Assembly: GCF_000145235.1 (NCBI RefSeq)
Contig: NC_014391.1
Location: 1-64,000 of the forward strand
Length of the DNA: 64,000 nt
Direction: 5' to 3'
From: Micromonospora aurantiaca ATCC 27029
Lineage (GTDB): Bacteria > Actinomycetota > Actinomycetes > Mycobacteriales > Micromonosporaceae
Below the pieces are notes generated by a model. It did not search any database. It had not been told where the DNA came from and saw only the letters and a list, made by a program, of their open reading frames with translations. How positions within the stretch are numbered: position 1 is the stretch's first letter; each line of letters begins with the position of its first letter. Made by a program: the position numbers and the translations under genes. Below, one piece after another: positions 20,247 through 27,412 of this stretch.

Positions 20247-20393
20247 CTATCGGCGGGGGCGGGCGCCGTGGGGCTTGGCGAGGTTGCGCATGTCGGTGTG
20301 CCGCCAGTACGGGTCCTTCACGTCGACGTACTCGATCGGTCCGTTGCACACGGCACACATGTCCGTCAGCCGCGGGTGCTTGGGCTGGGTCAT
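20247..20393 (-). CDS. 48-residue CxxC protein of the element
   Basis: A very small protein (MTQPKHPRLTDMCAVCNGPI at its N terminus) with CAVC followed by two histidines in the segment YWRHTDMRNL, a possible zinc knuckle. The ATG overlaps the stop of the DUF2637 gene (ATGA) and is preceded by ggaggtga. The RHTD motif is shared with the four-Cys protein encoded two genes upstream (20974-21231). Confidence 0.7.
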   Translation of the reverse strand: MTQPKHPRLTDMCAVCNGPIEYVDVKDPYWRHTDMRNLAKPHGARPRR

Positions 20394-20977
20394 CGGGTCA
20401 CCTCCGAGACGATGTGGCCGTTGCGCGGGGCCTGAACGACCGACGACACGAGCGCCGACCGAACCGGAACCGGAGCCGGGGGTGTGAAGACGGGCGCCGG
20501 GGCGGTCGGGACGTTGACGGGTTCGGCGTCGACGGGCTCCCGATCCGGAGCCGGGGTCGGGGTCGGGGCCGGCTTCACCGGGGTGGGGGTGCCGGTGAAG
20601 ACGAGCTTGGTCAGGGCCATGAACGCCAGCGCCGGCAGCGCGGACAGCAGCCACCCCGACGGACTCGCGTCCGCGACGGCGAGCTGCGCGGCGAGGGAGA
20701 AGGACGCGAAGGCAAGCATGAGGAACACCGGGTAGCCGATGGGCTGGCGGTGGCGTCGGCGTCGGCGGATGTCGAGCAGGCACGCGACGGGTACGAGGTC
20801 GGACAGGACGGCGTTGGCCCAGCCGAAGGCGTCGGGGGTGCCGGGCGGGACGTGGCGCATGGTCCAGTCGTGGACGTGGGAGAACGACGCCCACCCGGCG
20901 GTCCCGGCGACGATGAGGAGGATGAGGACCAGCGCGACGGCTTCCAGCCGGTCCGGGCTCGGGCGGGTGGCGGTCAC
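20390..20977 (-). CDS. DUF2637 membrane protein (Spd-like)
   Basis: A 195-residue protein with four predicted membrane helices in its first 130 residues, including AVALVLILLIVAGTAGW, and the DUF2637 hallmark WASFSHVHDWT near residue 29. It ends in a Pro-rich cytoplasmic tail. DUF2637 proteins are frequent in actinobacterial conjugative elements, where Spd proteins help intramycelial spread. The GTG at 20977 overlaps the preceding stop (GTGA) and has GGGAGG seven bases upstream, so I prefer it to the ATG at 20992. Confidence 0.82.
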   Translation of the reverse strand: MTATRPSPDRLEAVALVLILLIVAGTAGWASFSHVHDWTMRHVPPGTPDAFGWANAVLSDLVPVACLLDIRRRRRHRQPIGYPVFLMLAFASFSLAAQLAVADASPSGWLLSALPALAFMALTKLVFTGTPTPVKPAPTPTPAPDREPVDAEPVNVPTAPAPVFTPPAPVPVRSALVSSVVQAPRNGHIVSEVTR

Positions 20978-21231
20978 TTCGGGGCCTCCCATCGGGTGAA
21001 GTCGGTGTGCCGGCAGACCGGGCAGGGGACCTTCCACATGCGGTGCGCGGGCGGGGTCAGCTCGTAGGTCAGGCCGTCGGTCATGTCGGGGTTCCAGATC
21101 TGCACCTCGTCTCGCTGCTGGCACAGGGAGCAGTCGTCGGGGTCGGTGACGAGCTGCACGGGGCCGCCCCAGCCGACGATGAACACGGCGACCGGAAGCG
21201 CGAACGGACCGCGCCCGGGACGGCCGGTCAT
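20974..21231 (-). CDS. four-cysteine zinc-ribbon-like protein
   Basis: An 85-residue protein with an N-terminal hydrophobic stretch (PFALPVAVFIVGWGGPV) and two Cys pairs, CSLC near residue 34 and CPVC near residue 70, spaced as in a zinc ribbon. The ATG at 21231 overlaps the stop of the previous gene (ATGA), and its stop overlaps the next GTG. No known function; it belongs to the run of small Cys proteins between the transfer and replication genes. Confidence 0.72.
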   Translation of the reverse strand: MTGRPGRGPFALPVAVFIVGWGGPVQLVTDPDDCSLCQQRDEVQIWNPDMTDGLTYELTPPAHRMWKVPCPVCRHTDFTRWEAPK

Positions 21232-21416
21232 GCCGCCCACCCCCACGCTTCGGCGTCTTCGGCGGCGATCTCGGCATGCTGGCGCAGCGCCGCGGCGATC
21301 ACGTCGACGGCGTCGGGGTCGGGTGCGCAGTAGGGGCAGGTCTGGTCGGGGTCGGTGTGGAGCAGGTCGAGGCAGGTCCGGCGGATCGGCCGGCGGTTGA
21401 GGCGACGGGTACGCAT
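21228..21416 (-). CDS. 62-residue CxxC protein of the element
   Basis: A small basic-then-acidic protein with TCPYCAPDPDAVDVI near residue 26 and an upstream Cys (RRTCLDLL) that could complete a metal site. The ATG at 21416 has ttggag six bases before it; an in-frame ATG at 21428 lies too close to that site. The stop overlaps the next ATG. Function unknown. Confidence 0.65.
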   Translation of the reverse strand: MRTRRLNRRPIRRTCLDLLHTDPDQTCPYCAPDPDAVDVIAAALRQHAEIAAEDAEAWGWAA

Positions 21417-21443
21417 CACAAGCTCCAAGCAGGCAGGCGGCGG

Positions 21444-21755
21444 TTAGCGGGTGGTGGGGTTGACGTGCACGCGGATCCACTCCGGCGGCTCGCCCGTAGA
21501 GGCCACGGCTTCGGACAGGCAGCGCCACAGCGCCCACGCCTCCGCAGGCGTCAGGTACATCCGCCGACGACCGGCACCCACGGCGATGTAGAGGTCGGCG
21601 TCCGGGGTGACCCGGACCGTGACCGGCACCGACGCCTTGTCGACGTGCGGGGCACGCAGCCGGTAGAAGCGGCGCGGTTCCGAGGTCTGCTGGTCGGGTT
21701 CGTCGGCGTAGGGCACCCGCACCGCAGCGCCCTCGGGGATCTCGTGGTGGGTCAT
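21444..21755 (-). CDS. hypothetical element protein
   Basis: A 103-residue soluble protein with mixed alpha/beta character, including RRMYLTPAEAWALWRCLSEAV near the C terminus, and no known motif. Its ATG overlaps the stop of the transfer ATPase gene (ATGA). This close coupling suggests a role in transfer or in tuning the translocase, but nothing in the sequence shows it directly. Confidence 0.72.
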   Translation of the reverse strand: MTHHEIPEGAAVRVPYADEPDQQTSEPRRFYRLRAPHVDKASVPVTVRVTPDADLYIAVGAGRRRMYLTPAEAWALWRCLSEAVASTGEPPEWIRVHVNPTTR

Positions 21756-23398
21756 CGGGGGTCACTCCCGTTCGTGCTGTTGAGGTCCAGGGCGTTGAGC
21801 AGCGACGGCGGCAACAGCGGAGCGCCCTGCTTCGGCGTCGGCCGGTAGGTGGTGTGCCGCCCGCTGCCGTTGCTGGCGCGAGGCTTGGGCGCCGTGGGCT
21901 GGACAGCGGGCTCCGGCTGCGTCTCCGGCGGAGCGGGGAAGGTCGCGGCCATGTCGCGGATCACGTCGTCGGCCAGGTAGGAGAACCGGACCCGAGCCGG
22001 TTCGGGCTGACCGTCCAGCAGCACGTAGGCCACGCCCTTGCCGGACAGCGGGATCTGATCCGCCAGGGCTCCCCGCTCGCGGGCGCCATCACCGAGCAGC
22101 AGATCGACGTGACCCCGCTCGGTGAGCCCGAGAGCGATGCGGGTCGGGAACAGGTCCCGCACCGAGACGACTTCCTTGCGGGGGTCCTGGGTGGCGGCGA
22201 CGACCAGGACACCGAGCCCGGCACCCTGCGACAGCAGCAACCCCAGCGCCTGCGTGATCCGCTGGCGCACCTCGGAGTCGGGCAGGTAGGCCAGCAGCGC
22301 GGCGATCTCATCGATGACGACGACGATCAGCGGTTCATCGACGGTGGGGGTGTGGACACGGGCTTTGCCGCGCAGGATCTGCTGCCGGGCGCGCATGCGG
22401 GCTACGGCGTCTTCGAGGAGGTCGGCCATGCGGGACCAGTCGTCGTCGACGTAGCGGGAGAACAGGGGCCGGCCGATCGCCAGTTCCATGCCGCCCTTGG
22501 GGTCGATCGCCCACACCCGCACCAGCCCCGATCGGATGCCGGCGGCGAGGGAGCGGAGCAGGGACCAGATGACCGAGCCCTTGCCCATCCGCGTGGCGCC
22601 GCCGATGAGCACGTGCGTGGCCAGGAGCCGGAAGCAGTAGACCGCCAAGTCCTCGCGCAGGCCGAGCGGGAGGGCGGTGAAGTCCGGACGAGCGGGCACG
22701 GGCAGCGGGGCGACGATGCGGGTGAGCGGGTCGCGGCGGATGAACACCAGCCACACGTGGCGGGGCCGGTCGCGGAACTGCACCCGGTCGATCAGCCGCA
22801 GCACGAACGCGAGGCGTCCGGTGCGGTGCGGGATGGGGTGGCGGCGGGTGGAGAAGACGCGGCAGTGCCGGGTACCGAACGAGTACGCCAGGTCCCGGGC
22901 GGCCTTGTGGTACACCTCGGGGTTCTGGCCCTTCGGCATCCGCAGCACCAGTTCGTCGGTGGCGTAGGAGCAGCGCACCGACAACAGCCGCGGCACCACC
23001 TCACCGCCGTCGTACTTCTTCACCAGCCCGCACAGCGACATGACCTCGTGCCACTGCCGCCGGTACACCCACAGGCGCCGCCACACCGAGACGGAACGGA
23101 GGATGACGTGGCGGTGGAACGAGTCACGGCCGCGCCACCACCACACGCCACCCGAGGCGGCGAGGACGACGGCGACCAGGGCGTGAGGCCACCAGCCGTG
23201 CGACCGGTAGACGTTCACGGCGAGCAGGACCAGGGCGACGCCTGGCCAGGCCTGCCAGTGCCGCACTACGAACACCGCGAGCCGGACCACGGCCACGGCG
23301 AGGCGGAACAGGAGGAACAGAACGGTGACGGTCCAGAGCAGCGGCCACGGCGCCGAGATCTGGAACCGGCGGAAGTTGACCAGCGGCGCCCGCACCAT
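21752..23398 (-). CDS. FtsK/SpoIIIE-like conjugative DNA translocase (TraSA-like)
   Basis: The motor that moves double-stranded element DNA into the recipient hypha, the single main transfer protein of AICEs. The 548-residue product has N-terminal membrane helices (about residues 15-100). The FtsK-type ATPase domain follows, with Walker A GGATRMGKGS near residue 265, DPKGGMEL near 295 and Walker B VVVIDEIAALL near 358. The downstream AATQDPRKEVV and LGDGARERG segments match the family. The Pro-rich tail probably reads target repeats. The ATG shares a base with the stop of the small gene before it. Confidence 0.93.
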   Translation of the reverse strand: MVRAPLVNFRRFQISAPWPLLWTVTVLFLLFRLAVAVVRLAVFVVRHWQAWPGVALVLLAVNVYRSHGWWPHALVAVVLAASGGVWWWRGRDSFHRHVILRSVSVWRRLWVYRRQWHEVMSLCGLVKKYDGGEVVPRLLSVRCSYATDELVLRMPKGQNPEVYHKAARDLAYSFGTRHCRVFSTRRHPIPHRTGRLAFVLRLIDRVQFRDRPRHVWLVFIRRDPLTRIVAPLPVPARPDFTALPLGLREDLAVYCFRLLATHVLIGGATRMGKGSVIWSLLRSLAAGIRSGLVRVWAIDPKGGMELAIGRPLFSRYVDDDWSRMADLLEDAVARMRARQQILRGKARVHTPTVDEPLIVVVIDEIAALLAYLPDSEVRQRITQALGLLLSQGAGLGVLVVAATQDPRKEVVSVRDLFPTRIALGLTERGHVDLLLGDGARERGALADQIPLSGKGVAYVLLDGQPEPARVRFSYLADDVIRDMAATFPAPPETQPEPAVQPTAPKPRASNGSGRHTTYRPTPKQGAPLLPPSLLNALDLNSTNGSDPR

Positions 23399-23568
23399 CA
23401 CGCCACCGCCCGGCGGTCGGCGGAACGCTGCTCGGTCCAGGTCTCCGCGCAGACCTTGTGCACCGGCTTACCCGCCGGACTCCGGCAGATCGCAGGCTTA
23501 CCGCAGATGACACACGGGACCGGCTCGCCGGCACCGGCAGTGCGCGTCCAGTCCAGGACAACAGGCAT
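23398..23568 (-). CDS. 56-residue zinc-finger-like protein before the translocase
   Basis: A tiny protein starting MPVVLDWTRTAGAGEPVPCV with Cys pairs CVIC (19-22) and CRSPAGKPVHKVC (28-40), a compact four-ligand set suited to one zinc finger. Its TGA overlaps the translocase ATG as TGATG, the tightest possible coupling. The upstream ribosome site (ggcagg) is modest. No family name is known to me. Confidence 0.72.
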   Translation of the reverse strand: MPVVLDWTRTAGAGEPVPCVICGKPAICRSPAGKPVHKVCAETWTEQRSADRRAVA

Positions 23569-23659
23569 GATGAACCTGCCCTTCCAGGCCGAGAGGGTTT
23601 GAGAGGGCAGCGGGGCGGCCGGCGTTCCTAGGGCATGGGCCGCCCCGCGCCAACGTCAG

Positions 23660-23875
23660 TCAGTAGCCGTGCCGCTTGAGCGCGTCGTACGCGGCGGCCT
23701 TTTCCGCCGGGGTCGACTTCCGCATCGCGCTGTTGAACGCGTCGCGGGCCCTGTCGAACTCCGGGCTGTCGATGTCCCGGTCAGCGGCGTCGGTCTCCTT
23801 CATCCCCAGGTTGATCAGCTTCATCACCTGATCCCGACGCACCGGCTCCGGCTCGGGGCGCTTGCGGCCGAACAT
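23660..23875 (-). CDS. small hypothetical element protein
   Basis: A 71-residue, highly charged helical protein (MFGRKRPEPEPVRRDQVMKL at the start, ending ALKRHGY). It contains no Cys pair or membrane helix. Its ATG shares one base with the stop of the preceding gene (TGATG). The 91-bp gap after it is the only sizeable break in the left half of the operon. Confidence 0.72.
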   Translation of the reverse strand: MFGRKRPEPEPVRRDQVMKLINLGMKETDAADRDIDSPEFDRARDAFNSAMRKSTPAEKAAAYDALKRHGY

Positions 23876-24273
23876 CAGGCAGCCTTCCCGCGCGTCTCGG
23901 CCAGGGTCTTCGGCGCCACCAGACCAGTGGCCCGGTAGGAGAACGCCAGCCGACCGTTGCTGCCCACGTACGGGGTCACCGTCAGGCCCTCGAACTCCAC
24001 CGGCTGGAACGGACCCACCGGCGGCACCGGCTGCACATCCGCCAGGATCTTGATCGCCACCTCACGCGACCGCGACCCCAACTCCGGGTCCATGTCCATC
24101 ACCCGGCACTGCCACACCCGCTGACCCGTCACCTTGTCCTTCGCCGGCGTCCGCTGACGAGTCGCCTCGTTGAAGTCCTGCGCCTCCGCAATCGAGTCCG
24201 GCACGAACACCGCGCCATGCGGAAAGACCGCCTCGAACGGAACCGAGAACCGAGTACCACCACGAAGAGCCAC
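23875..24273 (-). CDS. first gene of the transfer operon, hypothetical
   Basis: A 132-residue beta-rich soluble protein (for example VWQCRVMDMDPELGSRSREV and FEGLTVTPYVGSNGRLAFSYR), resembling conserved proteins found upstream of tra genes in AICEs. The GTG at 24273 is preceded by a full GAAGGAGGAA ribosome site; the frame continues upstream only through the promoter. A minus-strand promoter with an operator between -35 and -10 lies about 105 bp upstream. Function unknown. Confidence 0.78.
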   Translation of the reverse strand: MALRGGTRFSVPFEAVFPHGAVFVPDSIAEAQDFNEATRQRTPAKDKVTGQRVWQCRVMDMDPELGSRSREVAIKILADVQPVPPVGPFQPVEFEGLTVTPYVGSNGRLAFSYRATGLVAPKTLAETRGKAA

Positions 24274-24350
24274 GGATTCCTCCTTCAGCGCAATGCGCTT
24301 TCTGCTCAGCCGGACCCATCCGGTAGAGCTTGTGCACCAGGCTTGACTTG

Positions 24351-24443
24351 CCTGGCTAGCCAAGCGGCATGCACCGAGGCTAGGCCGCCTTGGCTAGTCA
24401 GGTCAAGAGTTGGAGTCGGGGTTTCCTAGCTTGGCTAGCCAGC
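24351..24443. promoter_or_regulatory. triple operator and transfer-operon promoter
   Basis: Three copies of a TTGGCTAG-(T/C)-CA type site lie at 24351-24364 (inverted), 24389-24402 and 24430-24443, about 40 bp apart. On the minus strand TTGACC (24401-24406) and TAGCCT (24377-24382), 18 bp apart, form a good promoter for the transfer operon, and the middle operator fills the space between them. The third copy lies just upstream of the GntR gene, so the repressor probably controls itself as well. Confidence 0.75.
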
Positions 24444-24458
24444 AGGTAACCTTGACGG

Positions 24459-25325
24459 GTGACCGAAGACCTGGACTACCTGGGTGAACTCGACCCCGAT
24501 GACCCGAAGCAGGCGTCACAGCAGATCGCAAACAAGCTCCGGGCCGCGATCCTTACGCGCCGACTGGCGCCGGGCGACAAGTTGCCGTCGCAACCTGAAC
24601 TTGCTTCCCGCTACGGGGTGGCACGGGAGACCATCAAACGAGCGCTAGAGGTGCTCCGCTCAGAACGCCTCATCATCACCCGGCAAGGCAGCGGCGCTTT
24701 CGTTCGCGCCCAGACGCAACGGGCCGTGGAGCTACGACCCCACATCGAAGCAGCGTTCGAGCGAGCCCACGTCACCATCGACTTCGCCGGCTTTTCTGGC
24801 GAGACCCTGCGAGACGCCCTGGCCGAGGTGCTGGACAAGGTCCGCGTTGGTCGCCTCGCCCCGGAGACGATCGCAGTACGTGTGCTCGTCTCCGACATGT
24901 CCGTCCCCATGGCGCTACCCGCCAGGGCTGAGACACAGTCTGACGATCCGGCCGTCCGGGAACGAGCTGACCGCATCACCCGCAGGGCTGTCGACGGCAT
25001 TGTTGATCAGGTCACGGAGCTAGGCGACCTGGGCTTGATTCGTTCGGCCACGGTCGAGGTGCGGATGCATCGCGGTTCACCGCAGTTCAAGCTCTACGTC
25101 CTCAACGGTGAAGAGGTGTTCTTCGGCTTCTACCCCGCCGTCGAACGGACCGTCACCATCAAGGGCGAGCCCACCGCCATCTACGACCTCATGGGCAAGG
25201 ACGTCCCGCTCTTCCACTACGCCGTCACCGACGACGACACCTCGCACGGCACTCAGTTCGTGGAAGCGTCCCGCCAGTGGTTCGACTCCCTATGGTCGAC
25301 CATCGCCTATCGGCACGAAGGATGA
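24459..25325 (+). CDS. GntR-family element repressor (KorSA-like)
   Basis: A 288-residue regulator. Residues 15-85 form a GntR winged helix (ASQQIANKLRAAILTRRLAPG, LPSQPELASRYGVARETIKRAL, then the wing with RQGSGAFVR). The larger C-terminal domain (about 95-280) is not a classic FadR, HutC or MocR effector domain. Its EVFFGFYPAVE and IYDLMGKDVPLFHY segments recur in GntR proteins of actinobacterial elements. Divergent placement opposite the transfer operon across three operator copies argues that it silences transfer, as KorSA does in pSAM2. Its stop overlaps the HAD gene start. Confidence 0.85.
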   Translation: MTEDLDYLGELDPDDPKQASQQIANKLRAAILTRRLAPGDKLPSQPELASRYGVARETIKRALEVLRSERLIITRQGSGAFVRAQTQRAVELRPHIEAAFERAHVTIDFAGFSGETLRDALAEVLDKVRVGRLAPETIAVRVLVSDMSVPMALPARAETQSDDPAVRERADRITRRAVDGIVDQVTELGDLGLIRSATVEVRMHRGSPQFKLYVLNGEEVFFGFYPAVERTVTIKGEPTAIYDLMGKDVPLFHYAVTDDDTSHGTQFVEASRQWFDSLWSTIAYRHEG

Positions 25326-26017
25326 CCGCCAGCCTGGAGCAGCTGTGCCGGGATGTCCGCGCATTGCTGCTCGACTTCGACGGGCCGGTATGCAGCATCT
25401 TCGCCAACTACCCAGCACCACAGGTTGCGAGGGAGCTCCTCGACCTACTAGTGAGCCAGGGCTTGGCGCTCATGAACGAGCTAGCCGAAGAATCGGACCC
25501 CCTGGAGGTGCTGAGGCACACCGGCAGCTCGTCGGATCAGGAGTTGACCCGACTCGTCGAAGACGCCTTGATCGCAGCTGAGGTGAAGGCGGCATCGACG
25601 GCGGAACCGACCGCCTACGGGCGAGAGGTCATCGTGGCCGCGCGCCAGCTGCACCTGCCAATCGCGGTGGTCAGCAACAACTCGCCCCAAGCGGTGGAGG
25701 CCTACTTGAGAGAGCACCGACTGAGCCAGCACGTCGCCAAGACTGTTGGCCGGGCATACGCCGATCCCTCGCGCATGAAGCCGAACCCGACGCCCATCGT
25801 TGACGCGGCGGCATCCCTTGGAGTCGTTCCGGCGCTGTGTGTGTTGGTCGGCGACTCGCTCTCCGACATCGAGGGAGCGAAAGCCGCAGGCACTCGTGTG
25901 ATCGGGTATGCGAACAAGCCCGCAAAGGTGGCGGCGTTCCAAGAGGCGGGTGCGGACGCGGTGGTTACGTCGATGCGGCAAATCGCGCAGGCCCTCATGC
26001 AGGTCGAGGGTCTTTGA
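25322..26017 (+). CDS. HAD-superfamily hydrolase
   Basis: A 231-residue phosphatase-like protein with the HAD motifs: Asp18-Phe-Asp20 in LLLDFDGPVC (nucleophile and acid), the motif II serine in VVSNNSP near 120, a lysine near 152 (RMKPNP) and GDSLSDIEGAKAAG (motif IV) near 180. The cap region inserts after motif I as in phosphoglycolate phosphatase relatives. It is translationally coupled to the GntR repressor (ATGA). The substrate is unknown; an element-encoded phosphatase tied to the repressor could affect signalling or exclusion, which is inference. Confidence 0.85.
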   Translation: MTASLEQLCRDVRALLLDFDGPVCSIFANYPAPQVARELLDLLVSQGLALMNELAEESDPLEVLRHTGSSSDQELTRLVEDALIAAEVKAASTAEPTAYGREVIVAARQLHLPIAVVSNNSPQAVEAYLREHRLSQHVAKTVGRAYADPSRMKPNPTPIVDAAASLGVVPALCVLVGDSLSDIEGAKAAGTRVIGYANKPAKVAAFQEAGADAVVTSMRQIAQALMQVEGL

Positions 26018-26076
26018 TCTTTCCTGGTTGCTTCGTATCGCCGGCAGATGATGACCATGGGGGAGGAACCGCACGG

Positions 26077-26351
26077 ATGGCGACCGCACCGAGTCCGGGC
26101 AGCGACAAGGCCGGCGGGGATGGCCCTGGGTGCTTGGGGCACTCGTGGGGCTTGCCTGCGTCGGCCTTGTTGCTGTGCCCGCGTCCTGGGCGGTGCGGAA
26201 GCAGCTAGAAGCGGAGCGCGGTGAGGCGACGCCGGTTGGCCAACGAGCCGCGGTCGTGGCTGTCACCACTTCCATCTCTGACGCCAGCTGGTCTGTTTCT
26301 CGGCCAGCCGCCCATCGCGTGTCGATAGACGGCTGGCCGAGAGGTGGCTAG
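26077..26351 (+). pseudogene. possible frameshifted small membrane protein
   Basis: An ATG at 26077 has an excellent gggggaggaa ribosome site, but its frame soon becomes Cys/Ser-rich and stops. In the neighbouring frame from about 26115 the translation reads WPWVLGALVGLACVGLVAVP, then ASWAVRKQLEAERGEA, a convincing membrane anchor without any start codon of its own except GTG 26130. A single-base frameshift would join them. Alternatively translation begins at GTG 26130. The C-terminal end runs through a terminator hairpin. Confidence 0.35.
26298..26342. terminator. 13-bp hairpin between convergent small genes
   Basis: TCTCGGCCAGCCG (26298-26310) and CGGCTGGCCGAGA (26330-26342) are perfect complements with a 19-base loop. 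Located between the plus-strand GntR/HAD unit and a minus-strand small gene, it could end transcription from both sides. Confidence 0.6.
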
Positions 26352-26509
26352 CTACCGCACGAGCTGATCAGGCCGGTGATTGCGGTGATCGCCGTAGCTG
26401 AGGCAGCAATGAGCGTGGCTACCTCGCCGATCGTCGGCTTGCGGCGGGCCGAATCGCTGGAATTCCCATCGCGGGAACCACCGAACCTGCGAACGGTCGT
26501 TAGTCTCAT
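26348..26509 (-). CDS. 53-residue single-helix membrane peptide
   Basis: Starts MRLTTVRRFGGSRDG, then a basic linker and a C-terminal hydrophobic helix (IGEVATLIAASATAITAITG) ending ISSCGS. The ATG at 26509 has a purine-rich gagag stretch nine bases upstream. A longer frame to 26560 is less likely. Its A+T content is higher than that of the chromosome. Function unknown; it is too short for a confident call. Confidence 0.45.
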   Translation of the reverse strand: MRLTTVRRFGGSRDGNSSDSARRKPTIGEVATLIAASATAITAITGLISSCGS

Positions 26510-26560
26510 CGTCTTGCGTCTCTCCCTCGCAGTGGGCTGGGCGCAGGGCAGGGGCGGCAC

Positions 26561-27130
26561 TCGCGGACCAAGCAGGGTGCCGCCCCCTTCTGCACGGGCT
26601 GTGTCCGCCCGCTTAATGTGAAACGAAACGACCGTGCAAAAAGTGATTGGCCAATCAGGGCGAATTTTCGGGGTGTTTTGCCCGTTTTTATTACCACTTA
26701 GCGTTATTCGGCAGAGCGTCTATCAGGCGGGTGCAAGTTGCATATGGCAAAGATGATCTTCGCATGAGGGGTAACGGAAAGTAGTTTTCTGGCGACCAAT
26801 GGCTAATGAGGCGGGGAGCCAGTGGGTGACCACATGCGAAGCGTCAGCGCCCGAGGAGGTAGTGCCGCCATTTCCTCTGACATAGCCCCCGGAGACAGCC
26901 GGGAGAGATGGGTGCCGTGAGAACCTTGTCCCCTGGAGCGCTGTCCGTGATCTGTTGCCGAATTGGCCTGTACTAGATCAAGCGCGCTCCGCGCGGCGCG
27001 GGCCGGGGCGCGGCAAACGGCTCCTGCGGAGCCGCCGCCCCGGCCGCCTACGGCGCCGGGGCGGAAAATCAGCCAGCCCGAACCCCACGCCCCGCCCCGC
27101 GCGTCACACCTGGGTCAGTGAAGTGACCCG
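26561..27130. other. non-coding structured segment of the element
   Basis: No credible gene. The left part (26620-26800) is unusually A+T-rich and contains the perfect palindrome TGATTGGCCAATCA (26644-26657). The right part holds a strong compound hairpin at 27001-27045, with arms of about 14 bp around an inner ggctcc-TGC-ggagcc hairpin. A further inverted repeat, gggtca-GTGAAG-tgaccc, lies around 27112-27129. Such layered structure in a pSAM2-type element is what one expects of a replication origin or transfer locus, but neither is proven. Confidence 0.5.
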
Positions 27131-27412
27131 GTGACGAGTCCCGAAGGACGACCAGGGCCAGGCGAACACGCTCCACCCGGTTCCGACGATCCCCAAAGCA
27201 GCACGAGATCCGGCGGGCCAACCGCGGCGGACGAAGTTGCCGAACGGTTCCGCACGGTCGCCCAGGCCGCAGGGTGGGGAAGGGGTGGAGGTGGGTGTGG
27301 GGGTGGTGGGGTGAGGGAGAGGGTGGGGTTAGAGATGTGCCTCCGGCGGGGGCCAGACGACTCCGAGATGGAGTTGCCGAACGGTTCCGGTCAGAGGGTG
27401 GTTGAGGTGGGA
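27131..27412. other. non-coding stretch with G-rich tract
   Basis: Holds an 18-bp direct repeat (AGTTGCCGAACGGTTCCG at 27235-27252 and 27372-27389). Between the copies, at 27271-27329, lies a G-rich tract with many GGG/GGGG runs on the plus strand. Open frames here translate to low-complexity sequence and depend on the palindrome that follows, so I see no gene. Confidence 0.5.

Noticed and set aside
27235-27389. CRISPR-like repeat arrangement
   Set aside because: Only two copies of an 18-bp repeat 137 bp apart, no regular spacers and no cas genes anywhere in the window.
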